Source: an uncultured Bacteroidales bacterium (lineage in GTDB: Bacteria; Bacteroidota; Bacteroidia; Bacteroidales; Bacteroidaceae). Taken from it: a stretch of 55,840 bases of DNA. Of the stretch, positions 1 through 7,155 are shown piece by piece (positions within the stretch are counted from its first letter, which is position 1; each line of letters begins with the position of its first letter). The translations under genes were made by a program, and so were the position numbers. The notes under the pieces were generated by a model. That model saw only the letters and a program-made list of their open reading frames with translations, ran no database searches and was not told where the DNA came from. The stretch is from the NCBI GenBank assembly GCA_902788865.1, contig CADALZ010000019.1, positions 1-55,840 on the forward strand. The letters are read 5' to 3'.

Positions 1-693
1 TGGAATACGGTAGCCGATGAGTGTGTCTTCAAGAATATCAAAATAAGAACTGACTGTAGTCGCATGTACCCCACATTCCTGGGCGATGTTGTTGTTATTG
101 ATGATTTCTCCGTCCGTGAGTGCTGCTACCTCCAAGAACCGCTGGAAGGCATCCAAATTGCGCACCAACGCCTCTTCCCTGATTTCTTCTTTCAGATAGA
201 CATCAATGTATGCAGCCAGCAGCCTCCAAGGGTTACGGGCCAGATAGTGGGGAGGAATCGTGCCATAGTTTACTGCACGGTCTATATCAAAATCGGGAAT
301 TTCAGCACTGACTAACGGATAGAGGTAGACGGGCAAAGCACGACCTCCCAGTGTATTATGTCCCTTGCGCTTCAGTTTTCTGGCGCTGGAGCCGCACAGG
401 ATAAACACAAGCTGACGTTCAACAATGAGCCTGTGAACCTCGTTGAGAAGCTCTGGTGCCTCGGGGATTTCATCGATGATGACCAACGTGCCCGTCGATT
501 TGTTTTTCAGTGTCTCGTAGAGTAAAACGGGGCGTTGCTGTAGGCGTCTTTTCACGTTGGTATCCAATAGGTCAAAGAATATTGCATCTGGAAACTGCTG
601 GCGTAAAATCGTTGTTTTCCCAGTCTGACGACCGCCAAACAAGAATATACTACCATCTAACTCTTTGTAAATGTGTAAGATTCTTTCTAACAT
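1..693 (-). CDS. AAA_14/DUF4143-type ATPase, C-terminus outside window
   Basis: The frame reads leftward from ATG at 693 and is still open at the window edge, so about 231 N-terminal residues are visible. A Walker A loop (GGRQTGKT, residues 20-27) is followed by a Walker B strand (VIIDEIP, about 71-77) and a sensor-like FILCGSS (about 97-103). This order, and the downstream segment ending near a small helix-turn-helix-like stretch, fit the AAA_14/DUF4143 ATPases common in Bacteroidetes. Their function is mostly unknown, and some are thought to be toxin- or mobile-element-associated. A -7-like element and an inverted repeat lie just upstream. The family call is firm; the biological role is not. 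Confidence 0.8.
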   Translation of the reverse strand, partial: MLERILHIYKELDGSIFLFGGRQTGKTTILRQQFPDAIFFDLLDTNVKRRLQQRPVLLYETLKNKSTGTLVIIDEIPEAPELLNEVHRLIVERQLVFILCGSSARKLKRKGHNTLGGRALPVYLYPLVSAEIPDFDIDRAVNYGTIPPHYLARNPWRLLAAYIDVYLKEEIREEALVRNLDAFQRFLEVAALTDGEIINNNNIAQECGVHATTVSSYFDILEDTLIGYRIP

Positions 694-747
694 AGTCTTG
701 CCATTTATAATTTTATACGCTCGATTTTCATTTAAAATCTTGGATAC

Positions 748-778
748 TACACACGAATTTAATTAAAAATCGTGTGTA
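748..778. repeat. Inverted repeat upstream of the AAA_14 ATPase gene
   Basis: Nine-base perfect arms (TACACACGA at 748-756, TCGTGTGTA at 770-778) flank a 13-base AT-rich loop. The right arm runs into the promoter-like element at 777-784. It could be an operator or the 5' hairpin of the leftward transcript; the sequence alone does not decide. Confidence 0.45.
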
Positions 779-784
779 AAGATA
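777..784 (-). promoter_or_regulatory. Possible -7 element for the ATPase gene
   Basis: On the minus strand this reads TATCTTTA, one base off the Bacteroidetes -7 consensus TAnnTTTG. It is about 85 bases upstream of the ATG at 693. Confidence 0.35.
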
Positions 785-877
785 CGCATAATTCTCAAAA
801 CCGTCAAGCAAAATCCTCAAAAAATGCTAACAATATTCTCAAAATATCTATCATGGCGTAGGCCGAGAGCCAATTAT

Positions 878-1204
878 CTATATTGTTGCCAATAGCACAG
901 GTATAGGGACATTTCCATCTATAGTAAGTAAAATGTCTGTGAATGTAGGTACACGTCCTTTATACAGAAGCTTGCCGTCCCATGTATACAAGATCTCTGA
1001 AGTCTTTGTAATCTTCCCCCTATATACATGTATATTCATGATGCCTAAAAACTTATTATATTGGTTCTTCTGGGCAATACCGTTAAATAAGATGCCATTA
1101 GGGCAGTTGATATTTAAATGGGGTTTTAGCCTGACGTAAGATTTCTTGTGAAATAAACTCTGAAAGGTAAATGGGGTCTTTAATCTTATCTTCCCTTGAA
1201 TCAT
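878..1204 (-). CDS. Possible small ORF or gene remnant with beta-repeat motif
   Basis: A 108-codon frame overlaps the 3' end of the UDG-like gene by about 107 bases in another frame. Its last 60 residues look protein-like: ILYTWDGKLLYKGR and ILLTIDGNVPIPVLL form an internal repeat of the kind seen in small beta-flower or beta-propeller-like bacterial proteins. The first 35-40 residues, which overlap the UDG-like gene, look random. It may start internally, be the tail of a longer protein lost by frameshift, or be the remnant of a decayed gene. No function is assigned. Confidence 0.35.
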   Translation of the reverse strand: MIQGKIRLKTPFTFQSLFHKKSYVRLKPHLNINCPNGILFNGIAQKNQYNKFLGIMNIHVYRGKITKTSEILYTWDGKLLYKGRVPTFTDILLTIDGNVPIPVLLATI

Positions 1205-1868
1205 CTATATAGTTCTTTCCTATAACTGATTTGTTTTTAATAGTATCCTTTAACATTTTCACCTTCCATCTATCCCAATTAAGATTAACTGGATGTGTCT
1301 GGGGACAAAAACAAGTTTTATTATTAAAGATTTTCTTACACGCTACTTTTGCTGTTTCTCCCCATGTAACAATTAATATTGGCTTTATATTCCTAATTTC
1401 GTCTTTCAAAACAGGATAATCAATATGTTTCACATAGTCTTTCTTTTTTAATTTATTGTTCCATTCTTTTACAGCATCAGTGATGTATACATTATATCCT
1501 TCATTTAAAAGATTGCAAAAAATATTCTTATAGATTTTACACTGAGGAGGAATGTTGAATTTATGTGCTACTGCAAAAGGAGTCCCGATATATAATCCAT
1601 TTCCTTTCGTACTTCTTGTATCCCTAACAGGTGACTCACCTATAATCATAATAGTACCATTTTTCCCATGACCATTACTGAGCAATACTGGTACATCAAT
1701 CCCAACGATACTATTAACATGCTGTTGCTGAGAGCAATATATATCAACTTTTTCTATACAGAACGCTTCATTACCAAAGAACTTTTCTCCAGCAACAAAC
1801 GCATTCCATAAATTTCCTTTTTGTGACATCCAACCAACAATTGGAAAAGTCATTTGAATCTTTGTCAT
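1098..1868 (-). CDS. Uracil-DNA glycosylase superfamily-like protein
   Basis: This 256-residue protein has the layout of the UDG fold. An N-terminal strand with IMIIGESP (73-80) precedes a glycine-containing loop and TPF (96-98), and a late strand-loop carries the HP motif THPVN (191-195), matching the family's GxxP...HPS pattern. A cysteine pair (CFCPQ, 187-191) precedes the HP motif. The catalytic Asp/Asn of well-studied UDGs is not obvious, so base-excision activity is uncertain and it could act on another nucleotide substrate. A truncated paralogue lies at 2928-3323. It is the last clear gene of the leftward train led by the FtsK/WXG100 genes and is clearly AT-rich. Confidence 0.6.
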   Translation of the reverse strand: MTKIQMTFPIVGWMSQKGNLWNAFVAGEKFFGNEAFCIEKVDIYCSQQQHVNSIVGIDVPVLLSNGHGKNGTIMIIGESPVRDTRSTKGNGLYIGTPFAVAHKFNIPPQCKIYKNIFCNLLNEGYNVYITDAVKEWNNKLKKKDYVKHIDYPVLKDEIRNIKPILIVTWGETAKVACKKIFNNKTCFCPQTHPVNLNWDRWKVKMLKDTIKNKSVIGKNYIDDSREDKIKDPIYLSEFISQEILRQAKTPFKYQLP

Positions 1869-2060
1869 TGTATTATACTAATTAAAAAAAAACTAAGATT
1901 ATCGGAACAAAGTGAAGTTCTAAAAAAAACATTGGTGAAAACACCATCAAAACACATGATTCCAAAAACATATAAATGGATAGATTCCTAATATTACAAG
2001 AATAAAGAACCTGCCAGATTCTTTAGCAAAGATCTGCCTTCTATAATTATTTTAGTACAA

Positions 2061-2801
2061 CTATCCTTTCGCAGCCCACTTTGCAGTTTTGGAAATAATG
2101 TAAATAATAACGAAAAATTCTGGAACGAGGACACAGAAGAATGTCATTGCTCCATTGTTAGTGAACGCCCCTGATGAATCAATTGGTTCTGCTTTATACC
2201 ACGAATAAATCTGATAAAAATACACAAGTGCTAAAACAATGACTTCAATACCAAACCAGAACCTTCGAGAGGAGAAAAATGATTTAATGTTTTTATTACG
2301 TAATTCTCGTGCTTTCTTTTTTTCTACTAGGGATAATTCATCACTAATCTCTAATAGCAACGGCTTAATCTTAGGATTATTACTATAGTACAATTTGGCC
2401 TTTCGGGCATAGCGTTCAACAATAGCCTTGTTTTTATTTATATCACGACCTGCCTTAAAGTCAACTAGCGCTTCTTCAAGATTGTCAAGAATTTCTTCTA
2501 ATTCCTTAGTCGCTTCTGGAGTGATAAATTGTCCACATTCAGGGCATTTGTCCGCCATTTGAGGGACGTATGCTCCACAATGAGGGCATTGCTTTCCTTT
2601 TTGACGACGAACAGCAGCATCAGTTGCTTGATCTATCTTTTGTACTTCTGCATCAAGATACAAGTCAATCTCATCATGATCAAGTCCCATGCTTTCTGCT
2701 TTTTTTAGAATCACTTGGCGCTCTTTTTCTGTGAGCACACCATCGGTTAAATACTGCTGGATAAGAGCTTGTAGCTCTTCTGGAATCAATGATTTTGCCA
2801 T
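2061..2801 (-). CDS. TerB-like helical, zinc-ribbon membrane protein
   Basis: The 246-residue product begins with a helical segment (about 1-55; DGVLTEKERQVILKK) like the TerB/SHOCT-type 'D-G-x-L-T-x-x-E' helical units. A four-cysteine zinc ribbon follows (CPHC 72-75, CPEC 86-89), then a charged helical region and two hydrophobic stretches near 180-200 and 218-238 that should span the membrane. The first two modules are repeated in the 598-residue protein at 3381-5177, so the two are paralogues with different ends. It sits just downstream of a duplicated tail of the SPFH-GYF gene. It is probably a membrane adaptor or scaffold for the cluster (inference). Confidence 0.6.
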   Translation of the reverse strand: MAKSLIPEELQALIQQYLTDGVLTEKERQVILKKAESMGLDHDEIDLYLDAEVQKIDQATDAAVRRQKGKQCPHCGAYVPQMADKCPECGQFITPEATKELEEILDNLEEALVDFKAGRDINKNKAIVERYARKAKLYYSNNPKIKPLLLEISDELSLVEKKKARELRNKNIKSFFSSRRFWFGIEVIVLALVYFYQIYSWYKAEPIDSSGAFTNNGAMTFFCVLVPEFFVIIYIISKTAKWAAKG

Positions 2802-2852
2802 AATCGTTAAATTATAATTTATGTAGTTCGTTATTTATTTCTAATTATTTTG

Positions 2853-2924
2853 TTACATGCTTGGCATTGGTGGCATTTGTGGAGCTGTACTATGGAACAA
2901 AGAGGCTAACTCCATGACTTCGCC
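2853..2924 (-). pseudogene. Duplicated 3' end of the SPFH-GYF gene
   Basis: About 65 of 72 positions match the last 72 bases of the SPFH-GYF gene at 5204-5275, including the stop codon and the Pro/Met-rich C-terminal codons. Read in that frame it still encodes GEVMELASLF...PPMPSM followed by TAA. Homology ends at the GGC GAA codons, three bases beyond the premature TGA of the truncated UDG-like gene. The fragment has no start of its own. Confidence 0.85.
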
Positions 2925-2927
2925 ATT

Positions 2928-3323
2928 TCAAAGAATGTAGGCAAAAGGAGTAGAGAGTCCGATTTCCATGTCAATCATTTCTTTTTTATTTCTTCTTGGA
3001 TCTTGGCTTAGAATCAAAATACGGTGATTGGCTTTTCCTGGATCATTTAACCAAACAGGTATATCATGACCAACTGAAAATTTATTGTTTACGTCATGCA
3101 ATGCCTTAGTGTTTACTTTATTTCCTAAATAATTACTAGAAAGTGGATATATTATGTATGATGGATTATTTAAACAATTCCTCATATCGTTATATACATC
3201 CAGAAGAACTTGTTTAGTGGTGGCTTTAAATATGCCACCACTATCACAGAGTATATTAAGCACTTTATTGAGGAAGCCTAGATTCGGGCAAAACTCATTG
3301 CTACAATATATTAATCCTTTCAT
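2928..3323 (-). pseudogene. Truncated UDG-like gene
   Basis: The 131-residue frame starts MKGLIYCSN and stops right after RILILSQDPRR and LSTPFAYIL. These align with GTIMIIGESPVRD and YIGTPFAVAHKF of the intact UDG-like protein at 1098-1868, and DIPVWL aligns with its DVPVLL. The frame hits TGA where sequence copied from the 3' end of the SPFH-GYF gene begins, so the C-terminal half, including the HP-motif region, is gone. It is best read as a paralogue broken by the duplication event; a short functional product cannot be excluded. Confidence 0.6.
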
Positions 3324-3380
3324 AATTATTATTGGTATTCTTTATTTCAAATAATCCCATATGCGATAAAATCGAGGTTA

Positions 3381-5177
3381 TTACCCCCTAATTTTAATCA
3401 TTCTTAATGAATTTTCTATCTTTAAAATCTCAGAATCATCCATAATATCATAATAATCTTTTATTTTCATTGACACATTAAGAATAGACATTTTTTCATA
3501 CTTTTCTCCTTTAGCACTTTCTATCATAGCGATAAGGGTATCTTTTTCTTTTCTGTGTAATTTAAGCAACAAGGAATTAACCGTGTCATTATTAGAATAA
3601 GAATACGCTTCTGAAACTATTCCACTCCAGTTATAATCTGCTTTAAAAAAACCAGGAATTACACCAGACTGGTTTCCATGTATAATATAACAACTGGGGA
3701 AATAATTATAATCCTCTTTCTTTATCATAATATCAGTACTTCGTTGAATCTCAAAGAATTTATTTTCCCGCCACCAGCCCCAAGCACCTGACAGACCAGA
3801 TAGATGATCAATACAAAAACGAAGTAAGGAAACTAAAATAGTTATTTTCTTATCAGTATCATTCTTTTCAATGATGAAGCCACAATCTGGGCATACATTT
3901 GATAAATGAGGAATGTAAGATCCACACTTAGGGCACTTACGTAAAGTCTCAGAGTGTTTTTGCTCGTTATTTTCGTCATTTAATTCTTGTATTTGTTGCG
4001 TTGTCTTTATCTCTTTATTCATCTCCTGCTGACGCTTTTGGAGCAATGATTGGATATACATTTCTACTTCGTCCCAATCTTCTCCTTCTTTTTCTACGCG
4101 TCTTTTCAAGATTTCTTCTTCTTTATCTGTTAATACACCATCTTGTAAAGCTGCGGTAATAAGATTTTCAATTCGTTCAGAGAACATACTGCCAACTTTT
4201 TCTATGTCCTTTTTACTTTCATTCTCAGATGCAACAGGCCTTTGAGGTTCAGTAAGTATAGGCCCAACAGGTTCTTGTGATTCTGAAACATTTTCATTTA
4301 TTTGAGATAGCTCATTATTATTGTAGAGATTAATCTTATCAGCAGGCATTGCTAAAAGACGTGCTCTGCTGTGATATTCTTTCAATTGAGCAGAATAAGC
4401 TAAAAAATATTGCGGTAAAACATATATAAGATCAGCATCTTGTTCCAGTTTACTTAAATTGAGATTCGCGGCATAAATGTAAACAACAAATTCATTATTC
4501 GCATCACCCTCGCAGATATAACCAATCTGATTAACAGAATCAGGCACATATATTTCTGTTCCAGGTTTAGGGTCGCCTAAAAAACTACTACCTACATATT
4601 TCACACCATAGGGAATAATAAAACTCTTTATTAAATTCTTCCCATGAATAAAATTATCAGGAATCTCTTCTAAACGAGAGACCTTCGAAAAGTCAACTTC
4701 TTCTAATTTCTCACAATCTGATAAAAGATAGCTCTCCACGTTTTCTAAACTTGCCGGGAAAATGATTTTTCGTAAATCATTATAGTCTTCCAGTCTTTCG
4801 CTATCAATAGTGATAGTCCCTTCAAACACCTCTAAGATTCCATTTTCAAAATTACCTAATGGTCTTGAAACTTTTTTCTCTTCGTATTCTTGATCTATAG
4901 ACAAATTCTGATTTGGCTCAATCTTCTGTTCAGATATCGCTTCCTTTTCAACTTCGTCTCTTTGTTGTCCTAAGGAGTTTCTTGCATGTTCTGGCTTTTC
5001 GGCTTTGTCTCTTTGTTCTCCAAGAAATTCTGCTGCACGTTCAAACATCTGCTTTTTGGAGTTGTCAATGCTAACTTTGATTTGCTGCTGCGCATCTTCT
5101 ATCTTCTCCATAATATTATCCTTGATTTGCTGTTGTGCATCATCAAGTTTTTCCCTGATTTTCTTAAAAATTCCCAT
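3381..5177 (-). CDS. Coiled-coil / leucine-rich-repeat / zinc-ribbon protein
   Basis: This 598-residue protein is modular. Residues 1-100 are a charged coiled coil with a repeated DDAQQQIK/EDAQQQIK unit and QRDxxEK repeats. About 110-270 resembles BspA-type LRR_5 repeats (LRKIIFPASLENVESYLL, LEEVDFSKVSRLEEI). About 330-390 is the TerB-like helical unit (DGVLTDKEEEILKRR), and about 412-432 a zinc ribbon (CPKC...CPDC). A C-terminal domain of roughly 150 residues is not recognised. There is no signal peptide or clear membrane span, so it should be cytoplasmic. The TerB-like and zinc modules are shared with the protein at 2061-2801. It lies 26 bases downstream of the SPFH-GYF gene and probably shares its transcript. 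Confidence 0.6.
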   Translation of the reverse strand: MGIFKKIREKLDDAQQQIKDNIMEKIEDAQQQIKVSIDNSKKQMFERAAEFLGEQRDKAEKPEHARNSLGQQRDEVEKEAISEQKIEPNQNLSIDQEYEEKKVSRPLGNFENGILEVFEGTITIDSERLEDYNDLRKIIFPASLENVESYLLSDCEKLEEVDFSKVSRLEEIPDNFIHGKNLIKSFIIPYGVKYVGSSFLGDPKPGTEIYVPDSVNQIGYICEGDANNEFVVYIYAANLNLSKLEQDADLIYVLPQYFLAYSAQLKEYHSRARLLAMPADKINLYNNNELSQINENVSESQEPVGPILTEPQRPVASENESKKDIEKVGSMFSERIENLITAALQDGVLTDKEEEILKRRVEKEGEDWDEVEMYIQSLLQKRQQEMNKEIKTTQQIQELNDENNEQKHSETLRKCPKCGSYIPHLSNVCPDCGFIIEKNDTDKKITILVSLLRFCIDHLSGLSGAWGWWRENKFFEIQRSTDIMIKKEDYNYFPSCYIIHGNQSGVIPGFFKADYNWSGIVSEAYSYSNNDTVNSLLLKLHRKEKDTLIAMIESAKGEKYEKMSILNVSMKIKDYYDIMDDSEILKIENSLRMIKIRG

Positions 5178-5203
5178 AATTATTGTATTTTAATAATGAT
5201 TAA

Positions 5204-6325
5204 TTACATTCCTGGCATTGGTGGCATTTGTGGAGCTGTACCTTGGAATAAAGGAGCTAACTCCATGACTTCGCCTGCAAGTTGCCATTGTGGCATGCCT
5301 TGTGTCCAAACATAGGTTTGATGGGTAAGCTGTCCTTGCTGAACAAGTTGCTGCAATTGGTTCCAGTTACAAGGTCCCACTTGTTGCCCATTTACACCAA
5401 CCATATAGCTGACCTGTGGCACAGATCCAGGCATTGGGGGCATTCCTCCCATACCTGGCATAGGTGGTATTTGCTGCATTTGGGGAGCAAACATACGTCC
5501 TTGAGATTGTGCCTGGGCAGTCTGTACTCCAGCATTGAGATTGGCTTGATGTGCCCCCAAAAAGTTGGTCTCTGTCTGTAAACGAGAGGCGCGCTGCAGC
5601 TCTTCACGCTGGATACGCATGGACTCACGTTGATGTTCCAACTGCATACGCTGCATCTCCTCTTGTCCGCCAATGCTCATCTCCTGCTGCCGTTTCATCG
5701 TATCAAGATTGAGGCTTGAACGTGTTTGAAGCGTGTCTTTTTCGAGATCAGTTGTGACAGCTTTAAGTTCCCGATAGCCTCGGCTGGTCTTGTCTACAAC
5801 TATCTCAGTAATATCAATACTGCGCACATTAACACCAAATAGGCTCTCCACCTTTGGTGTGACATAATGTTGTACAAGTTCGCTGATCTCAAGAATCTTG
5901 CGTTCCATCTGAAGAACAGAGATCTGATTGTCCATTGGGGCATTTGTAACTACGCCCTTAATATATTTTGTTACCTGCCCTTTCAGTTTCTGCTGAAACA
6001 TGCCATCGTTGATGTTCTGGGTTTTATTAATGCTATTAAATTTTGCAATATCATCTACGGCATAAACCAACATTCCGTGAACAGCTACAGGAACAGCGAA
6101 GTTTTCAAAACGAGGATCGAAGACATCAAAATAAGGAACAACGATTTTAACCTGACTTCCTTTAGCAAGGTTAGATAAATCTGTTTGCTGACCTTGAAGC
6201 ACATCTTGTTTAGTCCTCTTATCACGTTCTTCCAAATCACTCAAAGCCTGACGACGGGCGGCCTCTCTTGCTTGGCGTTCTTTTTCTTCTACTTCCTTCT
6301 TTGAACTAAATCCGAAAAAACTCAT
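5204..6325 (-). CDS. SPFH-domain protein with C-terminal GYF_2 domain
   Basis: The 373-residue protein begins with a charged helix (about 1-45), then an SPFH/band-7-like domain (about 50-200; VPVAVHGMLVYAV, LFGVNVRSIDITEIVVD). A long Q/E/R-rich coiled coil (about 205-270) and a Pro/Met/Gly-rich linker follow. Residues about 308-360 form a GYF_2 domain (YMVGVNGQQVGPCNWNQL, TYVWTQGMPQWQLA), and the tail is proline-rich. SPFH proteins form membrane-associated oligomeric rings, and GYF domains bind proline-rich peptides. The neighbouring 155-residue protein ends in such a proline-rich stretch and is a plausible partner (inference). No transmembrane segment is visible. Its 3' end is duplicated at 2853-2924. 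Confidence 0.8.
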   Translation of the reverse strand: MSFFGFSSKKEVEEKERQAREAARRQALSDLEERDKRTKQDVLQGQQTDLSNLAKGSQVKIVVPYFDVFDPRFENFAVPVAVHGMLVYAVDDIAKFNSINKTQNINDGMFQQKLKGQVTKYIKGVVTNAPMDNQISVLQMERKILEISELVQHYVTPKVESLFGVNVRSIDITEIVVDKTSRGYRELKAVTTDLEKDTLQTRSSLNLDTMKRQQEMSIGGQEEMQRMQLEHQRESMRIQREELQRASRLQTETNFLGAHQANLNAGVQTAQAQSQGRMFAPQMQQIPPMPGMGGMPPMPGSVPQVSYMVGVNGQQVGPCNWNQLQQLVQQGQLTHQTYVWTQGMPQWQLAGEVMELAPLFQGTAPQMPPMPGM

Positions 6326-6356
6326 AGTGTTCTTTATTTTCTTTATGCGTTATACA

Positions 6357-6824
6357 TTATTTATTATCTTCAGGCATGGGTGGTGGAGTCTGTGGCATAC
6401 CTGGCATCGATGGAGGCATGAGTGGATTGTTCCACTGCATTTGATTCAGCTGGTCCAAATATGGATTCCTTGGAGGTGCCTGCTGAGGCTGCCCCTGAGG
6501 CATAGGTGGTGCAATGGCAGCTTTCAGTTCATTGACCATTACCAGATAACTCTTTCCTGATTCAGGGAAATCCACCATTTTCTCTACCTTTATGTTAGGA
6601 TTATCTGTGCTTAGGAACTCAAGCAGATGTTGACCCACAGGCAACTCTGTCTTTGTTACTTGTCCGGCTTTTAGCTGAACATCTACATACTCACCATCGC
6701 ACTGCATAAAGCAGTCGGCATCTACACGCACCGTCACATTGGCCATACCTGTTTGAGGTTTCTGCTCGGGTTGTTCGGGCTTTGCTGGTGCTGCATTTTG
6801 TAGGAATGAAAAATCTATAGGCAT
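6357..6824 (-). CDS. PEGA-like domain protein with proline-rich tail
   Basis: The 155-residue protein has a short N-terminal tail and a small beta-rich domain at about 27-100. Its CDGEYVDVQLKAGQVTKTEL...GQHLLEF resembles the PEGA domains found beside kinases and surface proteins. A Pro/Gln/Met-rich C-terminus (PPMPQGQPQQAPPR, MPPSMPGMPQTPPPMP) follows. There is no signal peptide, so it should be cytoplasmic. The proline-rich tail is the type of ligand a GYF domain binds, and the next gene encodes a GYF protein. The spacing on both sides (about 20-30 bases) supports one operon. The PEGA assignment is by pattern and is moderate. Confidence 0.55.
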   Translation of the reverse strand: MPIDFSFLQNAAPAKPEQPEQKPQTGMANVTVRVDADCFMQCDGEYVDVQLKAGQVTKTELPVGQHLLEFLSTDNPNIKVEKMVDFPESGKSYLVMVNELKAAIAPPMPQGQPQQAPPRNPYLDQLNQMQWNNPLMPPSMPGMPQTPPPMPEDNK

Positions 6825-6843
6825 ATTTTATATAATTTTATCG

Positions 6844-7131
6844 TTAGCGAATCTTTAGCTTCTGTATCTCACGCTGTAGCTCTATAGTTTTCTGGATGTA
6901 ATGAGCTTCGTTTTCCATTAGCGCAGTTGCTTTCATGACTGGTTTATAAATGTTCTCATTAAAGTCTGCGTTGAATTTCTGGAACTGATCATCTTTCCAG
7001 ATATTACCAATAGATTCTGTTTGCTTCTTGATCTGTTGAGTAATCTGAATTAGCTGTTGTTGAGCTTTCTCAAGATTCTTACCATAGTTCTGCACTGCGG
7101 TAATATTGGTCATTACACTGCTGTCTGCCAT
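6844..7131 (-). CDS. WXG100-like small helical protein
   Basis: The 95-residue protein has the size and layout of WXG100/ESAT-6 proteins: two long amphipathic helices joined by a central turn carrying Trp-45 (IWKDDQFQKF), with the conserved downstream acidic/aromatic pattern. The usual WxG glycine is Asp here (WKD), as in many divergent members. There is no signal peptide, cysteine or membrane segment. It lies 24 bases downstream of an FtsK/EssC-like ATPase, the neighbour that defines type VII secretion loci. It could be a secreted substrate or a structural partner of the ATPase. A generic helical hairpin is the alternative. Confidence 0.7.
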   Translation of the reverse strand: MADSSVMTNITAVQNYGKNLEKAQQQLIQITQQIKKQTESIGNIWKDDQFQKFNADFNENIYKPVMKATALMENEAHYIQKTIELQREIQKLKIR

Positions 7132-7155
7132 AATGCTGTTGTATTTTAGTTTTTA

